Positions 24,497 through 33,893 of a stretch of 64,000 nt of DNA are shown here, piece by piece. The notes under the pieces were generated by a model, which saw only the letters and a program-made list of their open reading frames with translations, was not told the origin of the DNA and did not search any database. Each line of letters starts with the position of its first letter. The first letter of the stretch is position 1. The position numbers and the translations under genes were made by a program. The stretch is from Amycolatopsis roodepoortensis (GTDB taxonomy: Bacteria; Actinomycetota; Actinomycetes; Mycobacteriales; Pseudonocardiaceae), in assembly GCF_014873915.1 (NCBI RefSeq), contig NZ_JADBEJ010000005.1, positions 2,046,001 through 2,110,000 on the forward strand. Reading direction: 5' to 3'.

Positions 24497-24525
24497 CGGG
24501 GCCGGTCCTTTGTGGACCGGCCCCG
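24497..24525. terminator. intrinsic terminator
   Basis: A perfect 12-bp stem (CGGGGCCGGTCC, 24497-24508, with 24514-24525), 5-nt loop TTTGT, then TTTTC. It ends the surface protein gene and the convergent AraC gene. Confidence 0.85.
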
Positions 24526-24534
24526 TTTTCGCGT

Positions 24535-25278
24535 TCACCGGTCGTAGTACCTGCCCGGCGTATGCCCGAAGGCGCGGCGGAAGACGTCGATGAACGCGCT
24601 GGTGGACGACCAGCCGCAGGCATGCGCCACCGCGGTCACCGGGGTGTCCTCGGCCAAGAGGACCAAGGCGCGATAGAGCCGTAGCTGCGTGCGCCACTGC
24701 GGGAACGTCATGCCGAGGTCGGCTTTGAAGAGCCGAGCCAGGGTGCGGCCACTCGCCCCGACCCGCGCGCCGAGAACGGCCAGCGTCCGGCCGTCGGCCG
24801 GATCGGCGCTGAGGATCTCGCACAGTGCGCGCAGCCGCGGGTCGGCCGGCGTCGGCAGGTGCAGGGGTTGCCGCGGCGAGGCACGAAGCTGATCGAGCAG
24901 TACCGCGCGCAGCCGCCGTCGTTCCGGGGAGTCGTCGTGCGGCGGATCGGTGTAGGCGCGGATGAGTTCGCGCAGGAGCGGTCCGACGGCCAGCACACTC
25001 GGTCCGTTCAGCCGCAACGGGTTCACGGTGGCGGGCAGGCCGACGAGACGGAGTTCGAGGTCGCCGTGCGCCTGATGGGCGTGCACGGTCCCGGCGGGCA
25101 CCCAGATGGCCCTCGTGGCGGGCGCGACCCAGGAACCCCTGTCGGTGGTGATGGCCAGTACGCCACGAGCGGCGTAAGCGACCTGATGATCGTCGTGGCG
25201 GTGCGCGTCGATCGTCATGCCGGAGGCCAGGGACCGGACCTGGGTGGGCGCCGCGGGCATGTGGCGGATTTCCGTCAT
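24535..25278 (-). CDS. AraC-family regulator with cupin sensor domain
   Basis: 247 residues. The N-terminal cupin has IDAHRHDDHQVAYAARGVL and WVPAGTVHAHQ, with His residues that may hold a metal or ligand. The C-terminal double HTH reads LAVLGARVGASGRTLARLFKADLGMTFPQWRTQLRL in pieces, then VTAVAHACGWSSTSAFIDVFRRAFGHTPG. It resembles NimR/YdeO-size AraC activators. It is divergent from the Fsr-like exporter gene with 54 nt between, so it very probably controls it. Confidence 0.93.
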   Translation of the reverse strand: MTEIRHMPAAPTQVRSLASGMTIDAHRHDDHQVAYAARGVLAITTDRGSWVAPATRAIWVPAGTVHAHQAHGDLELRLVGLPATVNPLRLNGPSVLAVGPLLRELIRAYTDPPHDDSPERRRLRAVLLDQLRASPRQPLHLPTPADPRLRALCEILSADPADGRTLAVLGARVGASGRTLARLFKADLGMTFPQWRTQLRLYRALVLLAEDTPVTAVAHACGWSSTSAFIDVFRRAFGHTPGRYYDR

Positions 25279-25332
25279 CGTTTGTCATTTTATCGGAAGC
25301 GCGACACCGCGATCCGCGACGAGCATGGCGAC

Positions 25333-26532
25333 GTGTCGAAGAACAAAGCGATCACCCTGTTGTCGGCCGGGCACGCGTGTGTGGACGTGTACCAAGGTTC
25401 GGTCGCCGCGCTGGTGCCGTTCTTCGCGGCCGAACGCGCCTACGGCTACGCGGCGGTGTCCGGCATCGTGCTCGCCGCTTCACTGCTGTCGTCGGTGGCG
25501 CAGCCGTTGTTCGGCGCGCTGACCGATCGTTGGGCGATGCCGTGGTTGCTGCCGTCCGCCACGCTCCTCGGCGGGCTCGGCATCGCCCTCGGCGGACTGG
25601 TCGGCTCCTACCCGCTGACGCTGGCTTTCGTCGCCGTGTCGGGAATCGGGGTGGCCGCCTACCACCCCGAGGCCGCACGGGTCGCGAGGATCGCCGGTGG
25701 TGGCAGCCATACGGCCATGGGCTGGTTCTCCCTCGGCGGGAACATCGGCTTCGCGGCCGCGCCCGTACTCGTCACCGCCGTCATGGCCCTCGGCGGGCTG
25801 CGGATGTCGCCGTTGCTCGTCGTTCCCGCACTGGCCGGTTCCGTGCTGTGCCTGCCCGTGCTGCGTGCCCTCGCCAGGACCAGCCGCACCGGCGGCTCGC
25901 CGGCGGAGGCGACAGGGGTCGACGACTGGAGGTCGTTCGTGAAGCTGTCGGCGGCCGTCGTCTTCCGCTCGATCGTGTTCGTCGGCCTGAGCACGTTCGT
26001 CTCGCTCTACGCGCAGCAACGGGCCGGAGGCGGCACGGCGACGGGCAGCGCCGCGCTGTTCCTGCTCTACCTCGGCGGCGCCGCGGGCACTTTGCTCGGC
26101 AGCAGGCTGGCCGGGCGCCGGGACCGCGTCATCGTCGTGCACCGGTCCTATCTGGCCACCGTCGTCGCGGTCGCGGGCGTCGTTTTCGTGCCGGGCCCGG
26201 CCTTCTTCCCGTTCGTCCTGCTGGCCGCGGTGGGCCTGTACATCCCGTTCTCCCTGCAGATCACGCTCGCGCAGGACTACCTCCCCACGCGCGTCGGCAC
26301 CGCCAGTGGCGTCACCCTCGGCCTGACGGTCAGCATCGGCGGTCTCGCGAGCCCGGTCATCGGAACGGTCGCCGACCACAGCTCGTTGCGGACGGCCTTG
26401 GTCCCGCTGATCGCGCTGCCTCTCTTGGGCTGGCTCGTATCTCGCTCACTGACGGAACCGGGCGCACCGAAGGGCTCGGATGAGCGGAATGCGCCCGAAG
26501 GCATGAACCTGACCGGCGAGAGAATCCGGTGA
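25333..26532 (+). CDS. MFS exporter, fosmidomycin-resistance (Fsr)-like
   Basis: 399 residues from GTG 25333; twelve hydrophobic segments. Similarity to Fsr is seen in SSVAQPLFGALTDRWAMPW, GIGVAAYHPEAARVARIAGGGSHTAMGWFSLGGNIGF (read in parts), which parallels HPESSRVARMASGGRHGL in E. coli Fsr. It should extrude a small toxic compound by proton antiport. Fosmidomycin, a phosphonate, is the namesake substrate; others are possible. Regulated in all likelihood by the divergent AraC protein. Confidence 0.88.
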   Translation: MSKNKAITLLSAGHACVDVYQGSVAALVPFFAAERAYGYAAVSGIVLAASLLSSVAQPLFGALTDRWAMPWLLPSATLLGGLGIALGGLVGSYPLTLAFVAVSGIGVAAYHPEAARVARIAGGGSHTAMGWFSLGGNIGFAAAPVLVTAVMALGGLRMSPLLVVPALAGSVLCLPVLRALARTSRTGGSPAEATGVDDWRSFVKLSAAVVFRSIVFVGLSTFVSLYAQQRAGGGTATGSAALFLLYLGGAAGTLLGSRLAGRRDRVIVVHRSYLATVVAVAGVVFVPGPAFFPFVLLAAVGLYIPFSLQITLAQDYLPTRVGTASGVTLGLTVSIGGLASPVIGTVADHSSLRTALVPLIALPLLGWLVSRSLTEPGAPKGSDERNAPEGMNLTGERIR

Positions 26533-26711
26533 CAGAAAACGTCCGTCCATTGTGGATGCGCAATACTTTCCGGAAATCCTGAAGAAGAACGCCCGTGCGG
26601 ACGCACGTGCACGAATTCGTCTGTTCGTGTGATAGTCAAACCACAATTTCTCGCCTGGAACCGCACTATTGGGGACACTGGACTGTCGGAGACCAAACGG
26701 GGGGACACCGC

Positions 26712-26780
26712 ATGGACTACCTGGGACGGCGCTCGCATCAGCCGGAAGCAGCCTGGAAGAGCGGTGGGGTCGGACGATGA
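26712..26780 (+). CDS. possible 22-residue leader peptide
   Basis: ATG 26712 follows CGGGGGGAC with good spacing. The frame runs 22 codons and its TGA overlaps the ATG of the STAND gene (ATGA at 26777). The peptide (MDYLGRRSHQPEAAW...) is polar and unlike any family known to me. Overlap and ribosome site argue for translational coupling; it could also be chance. Confidence 0.3.
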   Translation: MDYLGRRSHQPEAAWKSGGVGR

Positions 26781-28780
26781 CCGCCCCGGCCGACCTCGGA
26801 GTCCCCGCGAATCGGCCTTGGCAGATCCCCGCGGCGCCCGCCGTGTTCGAAGCGCGGGAACGGTTCACCGCCGAACTCGACCGGCTCTGGCACGACGGCA
26901 CCGGACGGCGACTGGTGGTGGTGAGCGGGGTGGGCGGAGTCGGCAAAACCTCGCTGGCGCTGGACTGGCTCGACCGCAGGTCGGATGAGTTCCCCCACGG
27001 CATCCTCTACAGCGATCTCGGTGGCGCACGCGAGCAGCCGCCGGAGGATCCCGGCGAAGTCCTGCACGGATTCCTCACCGCGCTCGGCAGTTCGCCCGCC
27101 GAGATCCCGTCGAGCCTCGACCAGCGAGCGGCGGCGTTCCGCACGGCCACCGCGTCGCGGCGGATGGCGATGCTGCTCGACGACGCGGCTTCCGTCGCCC
27201 AGGTCCGCCCGCTCCTGCCCGCCGGGCAGGAGACGGTCGTCGTCGTCACCAGCCGGTGGCGGCTCACCGATCTGGGTATCGACGGCGCGCAGTTCGTCGA
27301 TCTCCCGCCACTCACCGATTCCCAGGCACGGGCGCTGTTCGAGCGGTACACCGGAACCGAACGCCTCCGGTCCGATCCGCCCGCCGCCACGGAGATCGTG
27401 TCCTCATGCGGCGGGCTTCCCCTCGCGCTCTCGGTGGCGGCCGCCCGGCTGAGAACCCGGCCGCGACGGACCCTCGCCCGCGAAGCCGCCGCCTACGGAC
27501 GTTGGACGTCGACAGGGGGCAGCTCCACCGACAAGGCGCTTTCGTTGAACGCGATCTTCGAGGTCGTCTACGAGGGTCTGCCGCAGAGCGCGGCGCGGGT
27601 CTACCTGGCGTGTGGAGTGCACCCCGGGCCCTTCGTGTCCACCGAGCCGCTGGCCGCCGCGCTCGGCCGCCCGGTCGGCTCCGTCGAGGACGACGTCGAC
27701 GAGCTGATCGAGGCGAACCTCCTCACCGAAACCGGTGAAGACCGGTTCGTCCAGCACATGGTGCTGCACAGTGACGCGCGCGCCCGTGCCCGCACCGCCT
27801 TGCCGGGCGACGAGCAGGAACGGCTGGGCCGGTCGTTCGCCGGGTGGTACCTCGACCGGGTCCTGGCCGCCGACGAGGCGATCCATCCCCATCGGACCCG
27901 GTACGCCACTCGGGCGCGCCGGTCGAAGGATTTCGTCGAACGCGCGGATGGTCTCGCCTGGTGGCGTGAACACCTGTCGGTGATCCGCGCCGTGTTCAGC
28001 GAGGCCGCGGAGCACGACTGGGACGACATCGTGTGGCAGTTCTGCGAGGCGTCGTGGGGGTATTTCCTTCACCACCGGGATTACCGGCCGTGGATCGCGA
28101 TGAACGAACGGGGGGTGCTGGCGGCCACGAGGGCGGATCTCCCCTTGGTCCAGGCCAGGCTCAGATCCCAGCTCGGTTACGCCTACGCCAAAGTCGGCCG
28201 GTACGACAAAGCGACCGAACAGAACCTCATCGCGCTCCGCCTGGGACAGCAGGAGAACGACGGCCCGACGCAGGCGACGGCACTCTCCCAGCTGGGCAGA
28301 TCCGCACGAGGCCGCGGGGACCTCGACGGCGCCCTCGACTTCTATCGTCAGGCGGCGGATCTGCAGGAGCGGCTGGGCATCCCCCGCGGGGTGGCGCTGT
28401 GCCGACGTCGGCAGGGCGAGGTGCTCTCCGAACTCGGACGGTACAGCGAAGCCATGATCGAGCTGACCGCCGCGGCGACCGTGATGGCCGGGATCGGCGA
28501 TGCCGCCCAGCATGCCCGGTCCGCCATGGCCCTCGCCCGCATCCAGGCGGCCGAGGGCCGGGCCGAAGACGCGATCGGCAGGCTGACCGAGTCGCTACGA
28601 ACGGTGCGAGCACTCGATTCCCCTTACTACACCGCCGAGATACTGACCGCACTCGGCAACATCGAGTTGCAGAGCGGCCGAGAGCAGGAAGGCGCCGGCC
28701 ATCTCGCCGAAGCTCAGGCCCTTTACGCCGACGGGGGCGACGCCCACACCGGTGCGCCCGGAGACGGCACGCAACCGTGA
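26777..28780 (+). CDS. NB-ARC/TPR STAND ATPase regulator without DNA-binding head
   Basis: 667 residues from ATG 26777. The NB-ARC domain has Walker A GVGGVGKTS (51-59), Walker B-like AMLLDDA, sensor VVTSRWR and GLPLALSVAAARL. A winged linker (VYLACGVHPG) follows. The last 230 residues are TPR units, such as ARLRSQLGYAYAKVGRYDKAT and LSELGRYSEAM. In AfsR/GutR-type STAND proteins this part senses a ligand and drives oligomerisation, but here no N-terminal SARP or HTH domain precedes it. The partner effector is unknown. Its last 186 bp overlap a convergent gene. Confidence 0.88.
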   Translation: MTAPADLGVPANRPWQIPAAPAVFEARERFTAELDRLWHDGTGRRLVVVSGVGGVGKTSLALDWLDRRSDEFPHGILYSDLGGAREQPPEDPGEVLHGFLTALGSSPAEIPSSLDQRAAAFRTATASRRMAMLLDDAASVAQVRPLLPAGQETVVVVTSRWRLTDLGIDGAQFVDLPPLTDSQARALFERYTGTERLRSDPPAATEIVSSCGGLPLALSVAAARLRTRPRRTLAREAAAYGRWTSTGGSSTDKALSLNAIFEVVYEGLPQSAARVYLACGVHPGPFVSTEPLAAALGRPVGSVEDDVDELIEANLLTETGEDRFVQHMVLHSDARARARTALPGDEQERLGRSFAGWYLDRVLAADEAIHPHRTRYATRARRSKDFVERADGLAWWREHLSVIRAVFSEAAEHDWDDIVWQFCEASWGYFLHHRDYRPWIAMNERGVLAATRADLPLVQARLRSQLGYAYAKVGRYDKATEQNLIALRLGQQENDGPTQATALSQLGRSARGRGDLDGALDFYRQAADLQERLGIPRGVALCRRRQGEVLSELGRYSEAMIELTAAATVMAGIGDAAQHARSAMALARIQAAEGRAEDAIGRLTESLRTVRALDSPYYTAEILTALGNIELQSGREQEGAGHLAEAQALYADGGDAHTGAPGDGTQP

Positions 28781-29089
28781 GGTCCAGTCCTCCTGCTCGG
28801 ACTGGCGCGATTTCACCGCCATAGACACCGTCTTCGTCCGGTCGGCGATGACGTAGCCGTCCGGATGGACCACGATCGCGACAGTCGCACCGAGGTGACG
28901 GTTCAACGCGTCCTCGGCGGCGATCCGTGCCAGGTCGCCGGTCCGGACGTCTTGCAGGAGCAGGATGTCCCCTGCCCTCGCCCAGGCGCCCGGCACGGCC
29001 GCGAGTACATCGGCGTCGAGACCGTCGATCCGCAGGCGAATACGGGCGACACCCAGCGCGGGACTGTGGACCGCGTACACGATGCCCAT
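28595..29089 (-). CDS. hypothetical protein coupled to GT-B-like gene
   Basis: 164 residues from ATG 29089, 4 nt after the upstream stop. The first 100 residues are a compact alpha/beta sequence (VYAVHSPALGVARIRLRIDG, GDILLLQDVRTGDLARIAAEDALNRHLGATVAI in parts). I do not recognise it. The last third is encoded antisense to the TPR end of the STAND gene and may not be conserved. Operon position suggests joint function with the GT-B-like protein. Confidence 0.55.
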   Translation of the reverse strand: MGIVYAVHSPALGVARIRLRIDGLDADVLAAVPGAWARAGDILLLQDVRTGDLARIAAEDALNRHLGATVAIVVHPDGYVIADRTKTVSMAVKSRQSEQEDWTSRLRAVSGRTGVGVAPVGVKGLSFGEMAGAFLLSAALQLDVAECGQYLGGVVRGIECSHRS

Positions 29090-29093
29090 GTCG

Positions 29094-30305
29094 TCACACC
29101 TCGATCGGGAGCGGCGCGGGCAGCATCGGGATCGACGGCGGGCAGTCCGGCTCGGGCAGTCCCACGAGGCGATACATGGCAGACCGCAGGATCCCCGCCG
29201 CACGGCCCGGCCTGGAGCTGATCGCCGCTCCGGCGACCGAGGACAAGCGTTCCTGACGGCGGATGGCTTCGGCCTCTTGGAACCGCAACGGTCCCGGCTC
29301 CAGGATCGGCGCGTTCTCCCGGACGAGGTCGGCGATACTGCCGGGCCGCAGCCGGTCGCTCGGCCCGGCCGCAAGGGTGACCGGGCAGCCGATCGCGGCG
29401 GCGTACGCGGTGGTCGAACCGTGGTCGCCGATCACCCAGTCCGACGCGATCATGGTCGCCTGCCAGCCTCGGTCCGGCGGGATGAGCCGCAGCCCCGCCT
29501 CGACGCAGTCGGACAGCCAGGCCGTCACCTGCCTGCGTCCGTGCACGGTCCACACGTTGGGGTGCAACACCGCCGCGACCGAATATCTCGATGAGGGAAG
29601 CGCCTCGAGAACCGCCCTGCAGAGGCTCGGGACCCGGCCGAAGATCGAGTCGGTCGACCACGTCGAGCTGATCGTCACCAGCCGCCGGCGTGGATTCAGC
29701 CCCAACGTCTGCCGGTAGTGCTCGCGAAACCGGCCTCCGTCGATCATCCGGTCCAGGCAGATGTCGCCTACCACCGTCGCGACAGGCAACGCTTCCGGGC
29801 ACAGAGATCCGAGCGCCGCCCGTTCCTCCTCGGTGGCCAGCGCGAGCACCGAGGGAAGAATGCGGCCCCGATAGGTCAGGAGTTCGCGGTCGAGGCCGGT
29901 GGCCGGAAGCACGGGAGTCTCGGCCTTCCGGCTGTACAGATGCGATTTCATCGTCCCCGCGCCGTGCCCCACCAGCAGGATCGGGCCGCGGAGCTGCTCG
30001 AGATGGCGATGGCTGGCCGCCAGGACGAGGTCGAACGTGTGGTGGACCGCCTGCTCCCACGGCATGAGCAGCCCGTGCTGCGCGCGGACGAACTCCTCCA
30101 CCCCCGGCCACTGGTCCGTGGTGTGCGGAACGGTGAACACCAGCTGGACCCGGTGGTCCGATTCGAGCAACGGCACGATGTCCAGCAGTCTCGTGCCGGC
30201 GGTCATCGTCGGGACGACGACGAGCGCCGTCCGGCACCCGGCCCGCGTCACCCGCGCCTCCGCGCCGGCCCCGACCGGGCCCCGGATCCACATCTCCCTG
30301 CTCAC
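29094..30305 (-). CDS. GT-B-fold glycosyltransferase or glycerophosphotransferase-like protein
   Basis: 403 residues from GTG 30305, with GAGAGGGG about 6 nt upstream; ATG 30311 sits too close to that site. The N-terminal half begins with a Rossmann-like TALVVVPTMTAGTRLLDIVPLLESD and has ILLVGHGAG. The C-terminal half has VTISSTWSTDSIF, VAAVLHPNVW and SDWVIGDHGSTTAYAAAIGCPV, the acidic-Gly-Ser loop seen in CDP-glycerol transferases and UDP-sugar epimerases/transferases. Donor and acceptor are unknown. It is divergent from the SARP gene, so likely controlled by it. Confidence 0.6.
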   Translation of the reverse strand: MSREMWIRGPVGAGAEARVTRAGCRTALVVVPTMTAGTRLLDIVPLLESDHRVQLVFTVPHTTDQWPGVEEFVRAQHGLLMPWEQAVHHTFDLVLAASHRHLEQLRGPILLVGHGAGTMKSHLYSRKAETPVLPATGLDRELLTYRGRILPSVLALATEEERAALGSLCPEALPVATVVGDICLDRMIDGGRFREHYRQTLGLNPRRRLVTISSTWSTDSIFGRVPSLCRAVLEALPSSRYSVAAVLHPNVWTVHGRRQVTAWLSDCVEAGLRLIPPDRGWQATMIASDWVIGDHGSTTAYAAAIGCPVTLAAGPSDRLRPGSIADLVRENAPILEPGPLRFQEAEAIRRQERLSSVAGAAISSRPGRAAGILRSAMYRLVGLPEPDCPPSIPMLPAPLPIEV

Positions 30306-30513
30306 GAGCATCCCCTCTCGTCCGTCGAATCGGAGACCGAGAGTGGCCCGAGCACCTGACACGGCCCTTTCGTACCGTGGTTGACGCCGCTGACAAAGGA
30401 TCACTCCTCATCCGGTCAACGCTGGTCGAGCTGGTTCAAAACGAAAAAGAATGTGAAACTGGAGACCGAGGCGAGGGGCCGGCAGCGACACTGCCGCCGG
30501 GAAGGGGGCTGCC

Positions 30514-33500
30514 ATGGAAGTTGCCTTCGGAGTTCTCGGGCAGACTACAGTGCGAATGCACGGGAATTTGGCCGTGAATTGGGGACGACCACGAGAAGAG
30601 GGCATCCTCGCGGCTCTGCTGACCCGTCCCGGTAAGCGTCTTTCCATCGAAAACGTAGTCGAATGGGTTTGGGACGAACAAGAACAACGGCCACGTGACC
30701 CGCGAGCTACGATGTACCAATATGTCACCCGGCTCCGCCAGCTTTTCCGGGAGACGCGCGCACCCGCGGCGCTGATCACCGCGAACGGCCGGTACATCCT
30801 CGACGTCGACCCTTCGCTGATCGACTACGTCGCCTTCCGCGAAGCCATGAGGGAAGCCAGAACGTTCGGCGACAGCGATGAACACCTGCGTGCGTGCGAG
30901 GCGGCCACGGCGGCGGTGCGCCTGTGGCGGGAGCATCCGCTCGCCGATCTCACGACCAGGCTCGCGGAAGAGTGGCGCACGTCGTTCATTCATTCCGATT
31001 GGATACCCGCGAACACTTTCCTGCTCGACGAACTGCTCGCTACCGGACAATCGCTCACCGCCCTGCAGCGACTGGACGAACTCGATCGCGACCATCCGAA
31101 CGAGCTGGGCTTCGCCAAACTCCGTCTGAAAGCACTGAAATCCGCGGGACGCCACGGCGAAATCACGGCGTTCTACCTGAGGAAGTACCGGGCTCTTCGC
31201 GCCGACGGCGACGGGCAGGCGGCCGACGAACTCCGCGAATTCCACGAAGAGCTCGATGCCTCGGTTCCGCAATCCATTCAGGTCACCGCCGGGACCGCAG
31301 ACAGAAAGACCGGGCAAGTCGAGGAAAGCGTCATCCCACTACGGCGGCTGCCCCGGGATATCGATCGATTCGTCGGCCGCGCGGACGTTCTGGCGAAACT
31401 GGACTCCTTGACCATCGACGCCACCGGCGCCCCACTGGCGACGATCGTCTGCGTGACCGGGCCGCCCGGCGTCGGCAAGACGACGACCATCGGACATTGG
31501 GCCCACCGCTCCGCCGAGCGCTTCGCCAACGGCGTGATCATGATCGATCTGCACGGCTTCAGCCGAACTCCGCGCTTGGAAGCCAACGACGTCGTCGACG
31601 TCCTGCTTTCGGCGCTGGACTTCCGCGTCGACCGCATCGTCAGCCCCGCAGGCCGGATGGCGAAACTGGCCACCCTCCTCTCCCAGCGGCCCGCCCTCGT
31701 CGTACTGGACAACGTGGAGAATTACGGGCACGTCCGGCCGATGCTGGACGTATTGACACCGTGCACGGTGATCCTCACGTCGCGACGGCGCCTGACACCG
31801 CTGACGGCCCTGCACAACGTCCCGTCGGTCTCGCTCGACCCCTTGTCGCCCGCGGAGTCGTGCGAACTGCTGGCGCATCGCATGCGTAATCGCGGGCAGG
31901 ACGAACCCGAACTCCTCCAGAGGCTCGCACGATTGTGCGACTGCATCCCGCTCGCCCTGAGCATCGTGGCCGACCGCGCGGCCAGCCGTGGCGGGTTGCG
32001 CCTGCGCACGCTCGCCGATCAACTGAAGGACGCGGAAACCCTCCTGACGATCGGCGACGACGGAGACGGCGCCGGAATCCATCTGCAGGCCGCGTATTCG
32101 TGGTCGTACAACGCGCTCGAAGAGGCCGAACAGCGCATGTTCCGCCTTCTCGGCCTGCATCCCGGCACGGAGATGAGCCCGGCGGCGCTGGCCTCGGCGG
32201 GAGCGATCAGCATCCCGGCCGCGCGAAGGTCGCTCGACGCGCTTTTCGCCTCACATCTGATACAGCACCCTGGCGACCTCGACCGTTATCGCATGCACGA
32301 CATCCTCCACCGATACGCGACAACCCTCGCGGACCGGGAAGACGACGGCGACGGGCCCCGGCGGCGATTGCTGTCGTTCTACCTGCACACGGCCTTCAAC
32401 GCGCACGCGACGGTGCACCCGCACAAGCAGCGGCCACCGATGATCCCGCTCGAACCCGGCACCGTGCCACTGGACTTCGATTCCCCCGCCGCCGCCCGCC
32501 AATGGTGTTTGAACGAGCGAAGCAATCTCAACGCCTTGGTGGAACATGCCCACCGTCACGGTCTCCACGAGCATGCCTGGCGCATCCCCCATCTCACCAG
32601 CGACATCTACGACCGGTACGGGTTCTACGACGACATCGTGAACGGACTGGCGATCGCGGCCCGGTCGGCCTCCGCCGCCGGGAACCTGGAGGCCGAGGCG
32701 AGCACGCTCAACGACCTCGGCCAGGTCCATATGCTCATCGGGAACGACGAGACGGCCGATCACTACCTGCGGACCGCGTACGACCTCGTCCAGGAGCAGG
32801 GCGACGACTTCGGCAGGCTCGCCGTCCTGCTCAACAAGGCCCGGCGCCACCATCACGCCGGCCGCACGCGTGAGGCGATCACCCGGTATCGCGAATGCCT
32901 CGCGCTGGCCCACGTCGTACGCGATCCCGGCCACCTCGGCACCGCCGAGTACCGGCTGGGAGACGCGCTCGAAGTCGCGGGCGAACACGAGGCCGCGGTC
33001 GAGCACTACCGGCGTGCGCTGGAGGTTCGCCGGGAAACCGGTGACGCTTCCGGGCAGATGGCCGTCCATACCGCTTTGGCGGGCGTGCTGACACAGCTCA
33101 GCCGGTACGACGAAGCCTCCCTGCACGCCAACAAGGCCTTGCTGCTGGCCGACGAAATACATCACCTGCCCGCGACCATGAAGTTGTACAGCGTGCTCGC
33201 CTCCCTCGCGCACGCGCAACTCAAGGATCGAGAGGCGATCCAGTACGCGAACCACGCCGTCGACCTCGCCGAGCGCACCAACAACGCCACCGGGCAGGCT
33301 CGGGCACTCGCCACCCTTGGCCGCATCCTCGCCGATCGGGGAAACTCCCCTGACGCCCGTGATGTTCTCGGACGCGCGGCAGGCCTCTACCGTGACCGGG
33401 GGCGCCACGCGAAGGCTGTCGAACTGGAGGCACGGATCGCCGAACTCGGCAAAGAGCCGCTTACCATTCCGGCAGCCAGGCGAAGAGGCGACGAGGACAC

Positions 33501-33555
33501 CGTCGCGATGCTGCCACCATCCCGAAATCTCGACGAAAATCACTCGACACGGTGA
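30514..33555 (+). CDS. AfsR-type SARP transcriptional regulator
   Basis: 1013 residues. There is an OmpR-like winged helix (about 1-100: LGQTTVRMHGNLAVNWG, ATMYQYVTRLRQLFRE), a BTAD helical domain (about 105-245: LITANGRYILDVDPSLIDYVAF before it), and an NB-ARC ATPase with Walker A GPPGVGKTT (316-324), Walker B ALVVLDNVE and VILTSRRR. The C-terminal 350 residues are TPR repeats. This is the full AfsR architecture: ATP- and phosphorylation-responsive activator of secondary metabolism. No pathway genes lie next to it. Divergent from the GT-B operon; a 30-residue peptide gene follows. Confidence 0.95.
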   Translation: MEVAFGVLGQTTVRMHGNLAVNWGRPREEGILAALLTRPGKRLSIENVVEWVWDEQEQRPRDPRATMYQYVTRLRQLFRETRAPAALITANGRYILDVDPSLIDYVAFREAMREARTFGDSDEHLRACEAATAAVRLWREHPLADLTTRLAEEWRTSFIHSDWIPANTFLLDELLATGQSLTALQRLDELDRDHPNELGFAKLRLKALKSAGRHGEITAFYLRKYRALRADGDGQAADELREFHEELDASVPQSIQVTAGTADRKTGQVEESVIPLRRLPRDIDRFVGRADVLAKLDSLTIDATGAPLATIVCVTGPPGVGKTTTIGHWAHRSAERFANGVIMIDLHGFSRTPRLEANDVVDVLLSALDFRVDRIVSPAGRMAKLATLLSQRPALVVLDNVENYGHVRPMLDVLTPCTVILTSRRRLTPLTALHNVPSVSLDPLSPAESCELLAHRMRNRGQDEPELLQRLARLCDCIPLALSIVADRAASRGGLRLRTLADQLKDAETLLTIGDDGDGAGIHLQAAYSWSYNALEEAEQRMFRLLGLHPGTEMSPAALASAGAISIPAARRSLDALFASHLIQHPGDLDRYRMHDILHRYATTLADREDDGDGPRRRLLSFYLHTAFNAHATVHPHKQRPPMIPLEPGTVPLDFDSPAAARQWCLNERSNLNALVEHAHRHGLHEHAWRIPHLTSDIYDRYGFYDDIVNGLAIAARSASAAGNLEAEASTLNDLGQVHMLIGNDETADHYLRTAYDLVQEQGDDFGRLAVLLNKARRHHHAGRTREAITRYRECLALAHVVRDPGHLGTAEYRLGDALEVAGEHEAAVEHYRRALEVRRETGDASGQMAVHTALAGVLTQLSRYDEASLHANKALLLADEIHHLPATMKLYSVLASLAHAQLKDREAIQYANHAVDLAERTNNATGQARALATLGRILADRGNSPDARDVLGRAAGLYRDRGRHAKAVELEARIAELGKEPLTIPAARRRGDEDTVAMLPPSRNLDENHSTR

Positions 33556-33778
33556 TCCTTGCGCGATCGCAGAGGGGTAGCAGCCGTCCGTCTTTCGGCT
33601 GAAACCCCAGCTGAGCGCGCTGAGCGCGGACCCACGGACAGTAGAGGGCAACGGCAATGCGGGCAAGTCGGCTCCTCAGGCCGTTGACGACGTCCTGAAA
33701 CGGCTCTAGATTTGCCATATCCGGGATGATTGAAGCACTGAGCTCGGATACGCATCTCCCGAATCCCCAAGGAGTATC

Positions 33779-33871
33779 TTGAAGAAGTACCTGGCGTCCG
33801 CACCTGCCCTGACCCTGCTGTTCGTCACCACGGTCGTGCTGACGAGCCTCGACTGGTGGCGGACGTACTGA
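33779..33871 (+). CDS. 30-residue hydrophobic peptide with TTG start
   Basis: A strong AAGGAG lies 5 nt before TTG 33779. The frame has 30 codons and ends in TGA. The product, MKKYLASAPALTLLFVTTVV followed by LTSLDWWRTY, has a Lys-Lys start, one membrane-length hydrophobic run and an aromatic C-terminal tail. It looks like a small transmembrane or secreted signal peptide-like protein. It lies 223 nt after an AfsR-type gene, reminiscent of afsS following afsR, though afsS is larger and not hydrophobic. Confidence 0.6.
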   Translation: MKKYLASAPALTLLFVTTVVLTSLDWWRTY

Positions 33872-33893
33872 CCCGATGCGACCTGCAGGAGAT

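Noticed and set aside
23333..25288. A 651-codon open frame on the minus strand
   Set aside because: It runs antisense through the thioester protein and in a second frame of the AraC gene; composition is that of a shadow frame and both real genes have clear domains.
30514..33555. SARP gene as marker of a secondary-metabolite cluster
   Set aside because: No PKS, NRPS, RiPP enzyme or terpene gene was seen within the window on either side; only a GT-B-like gene is near.
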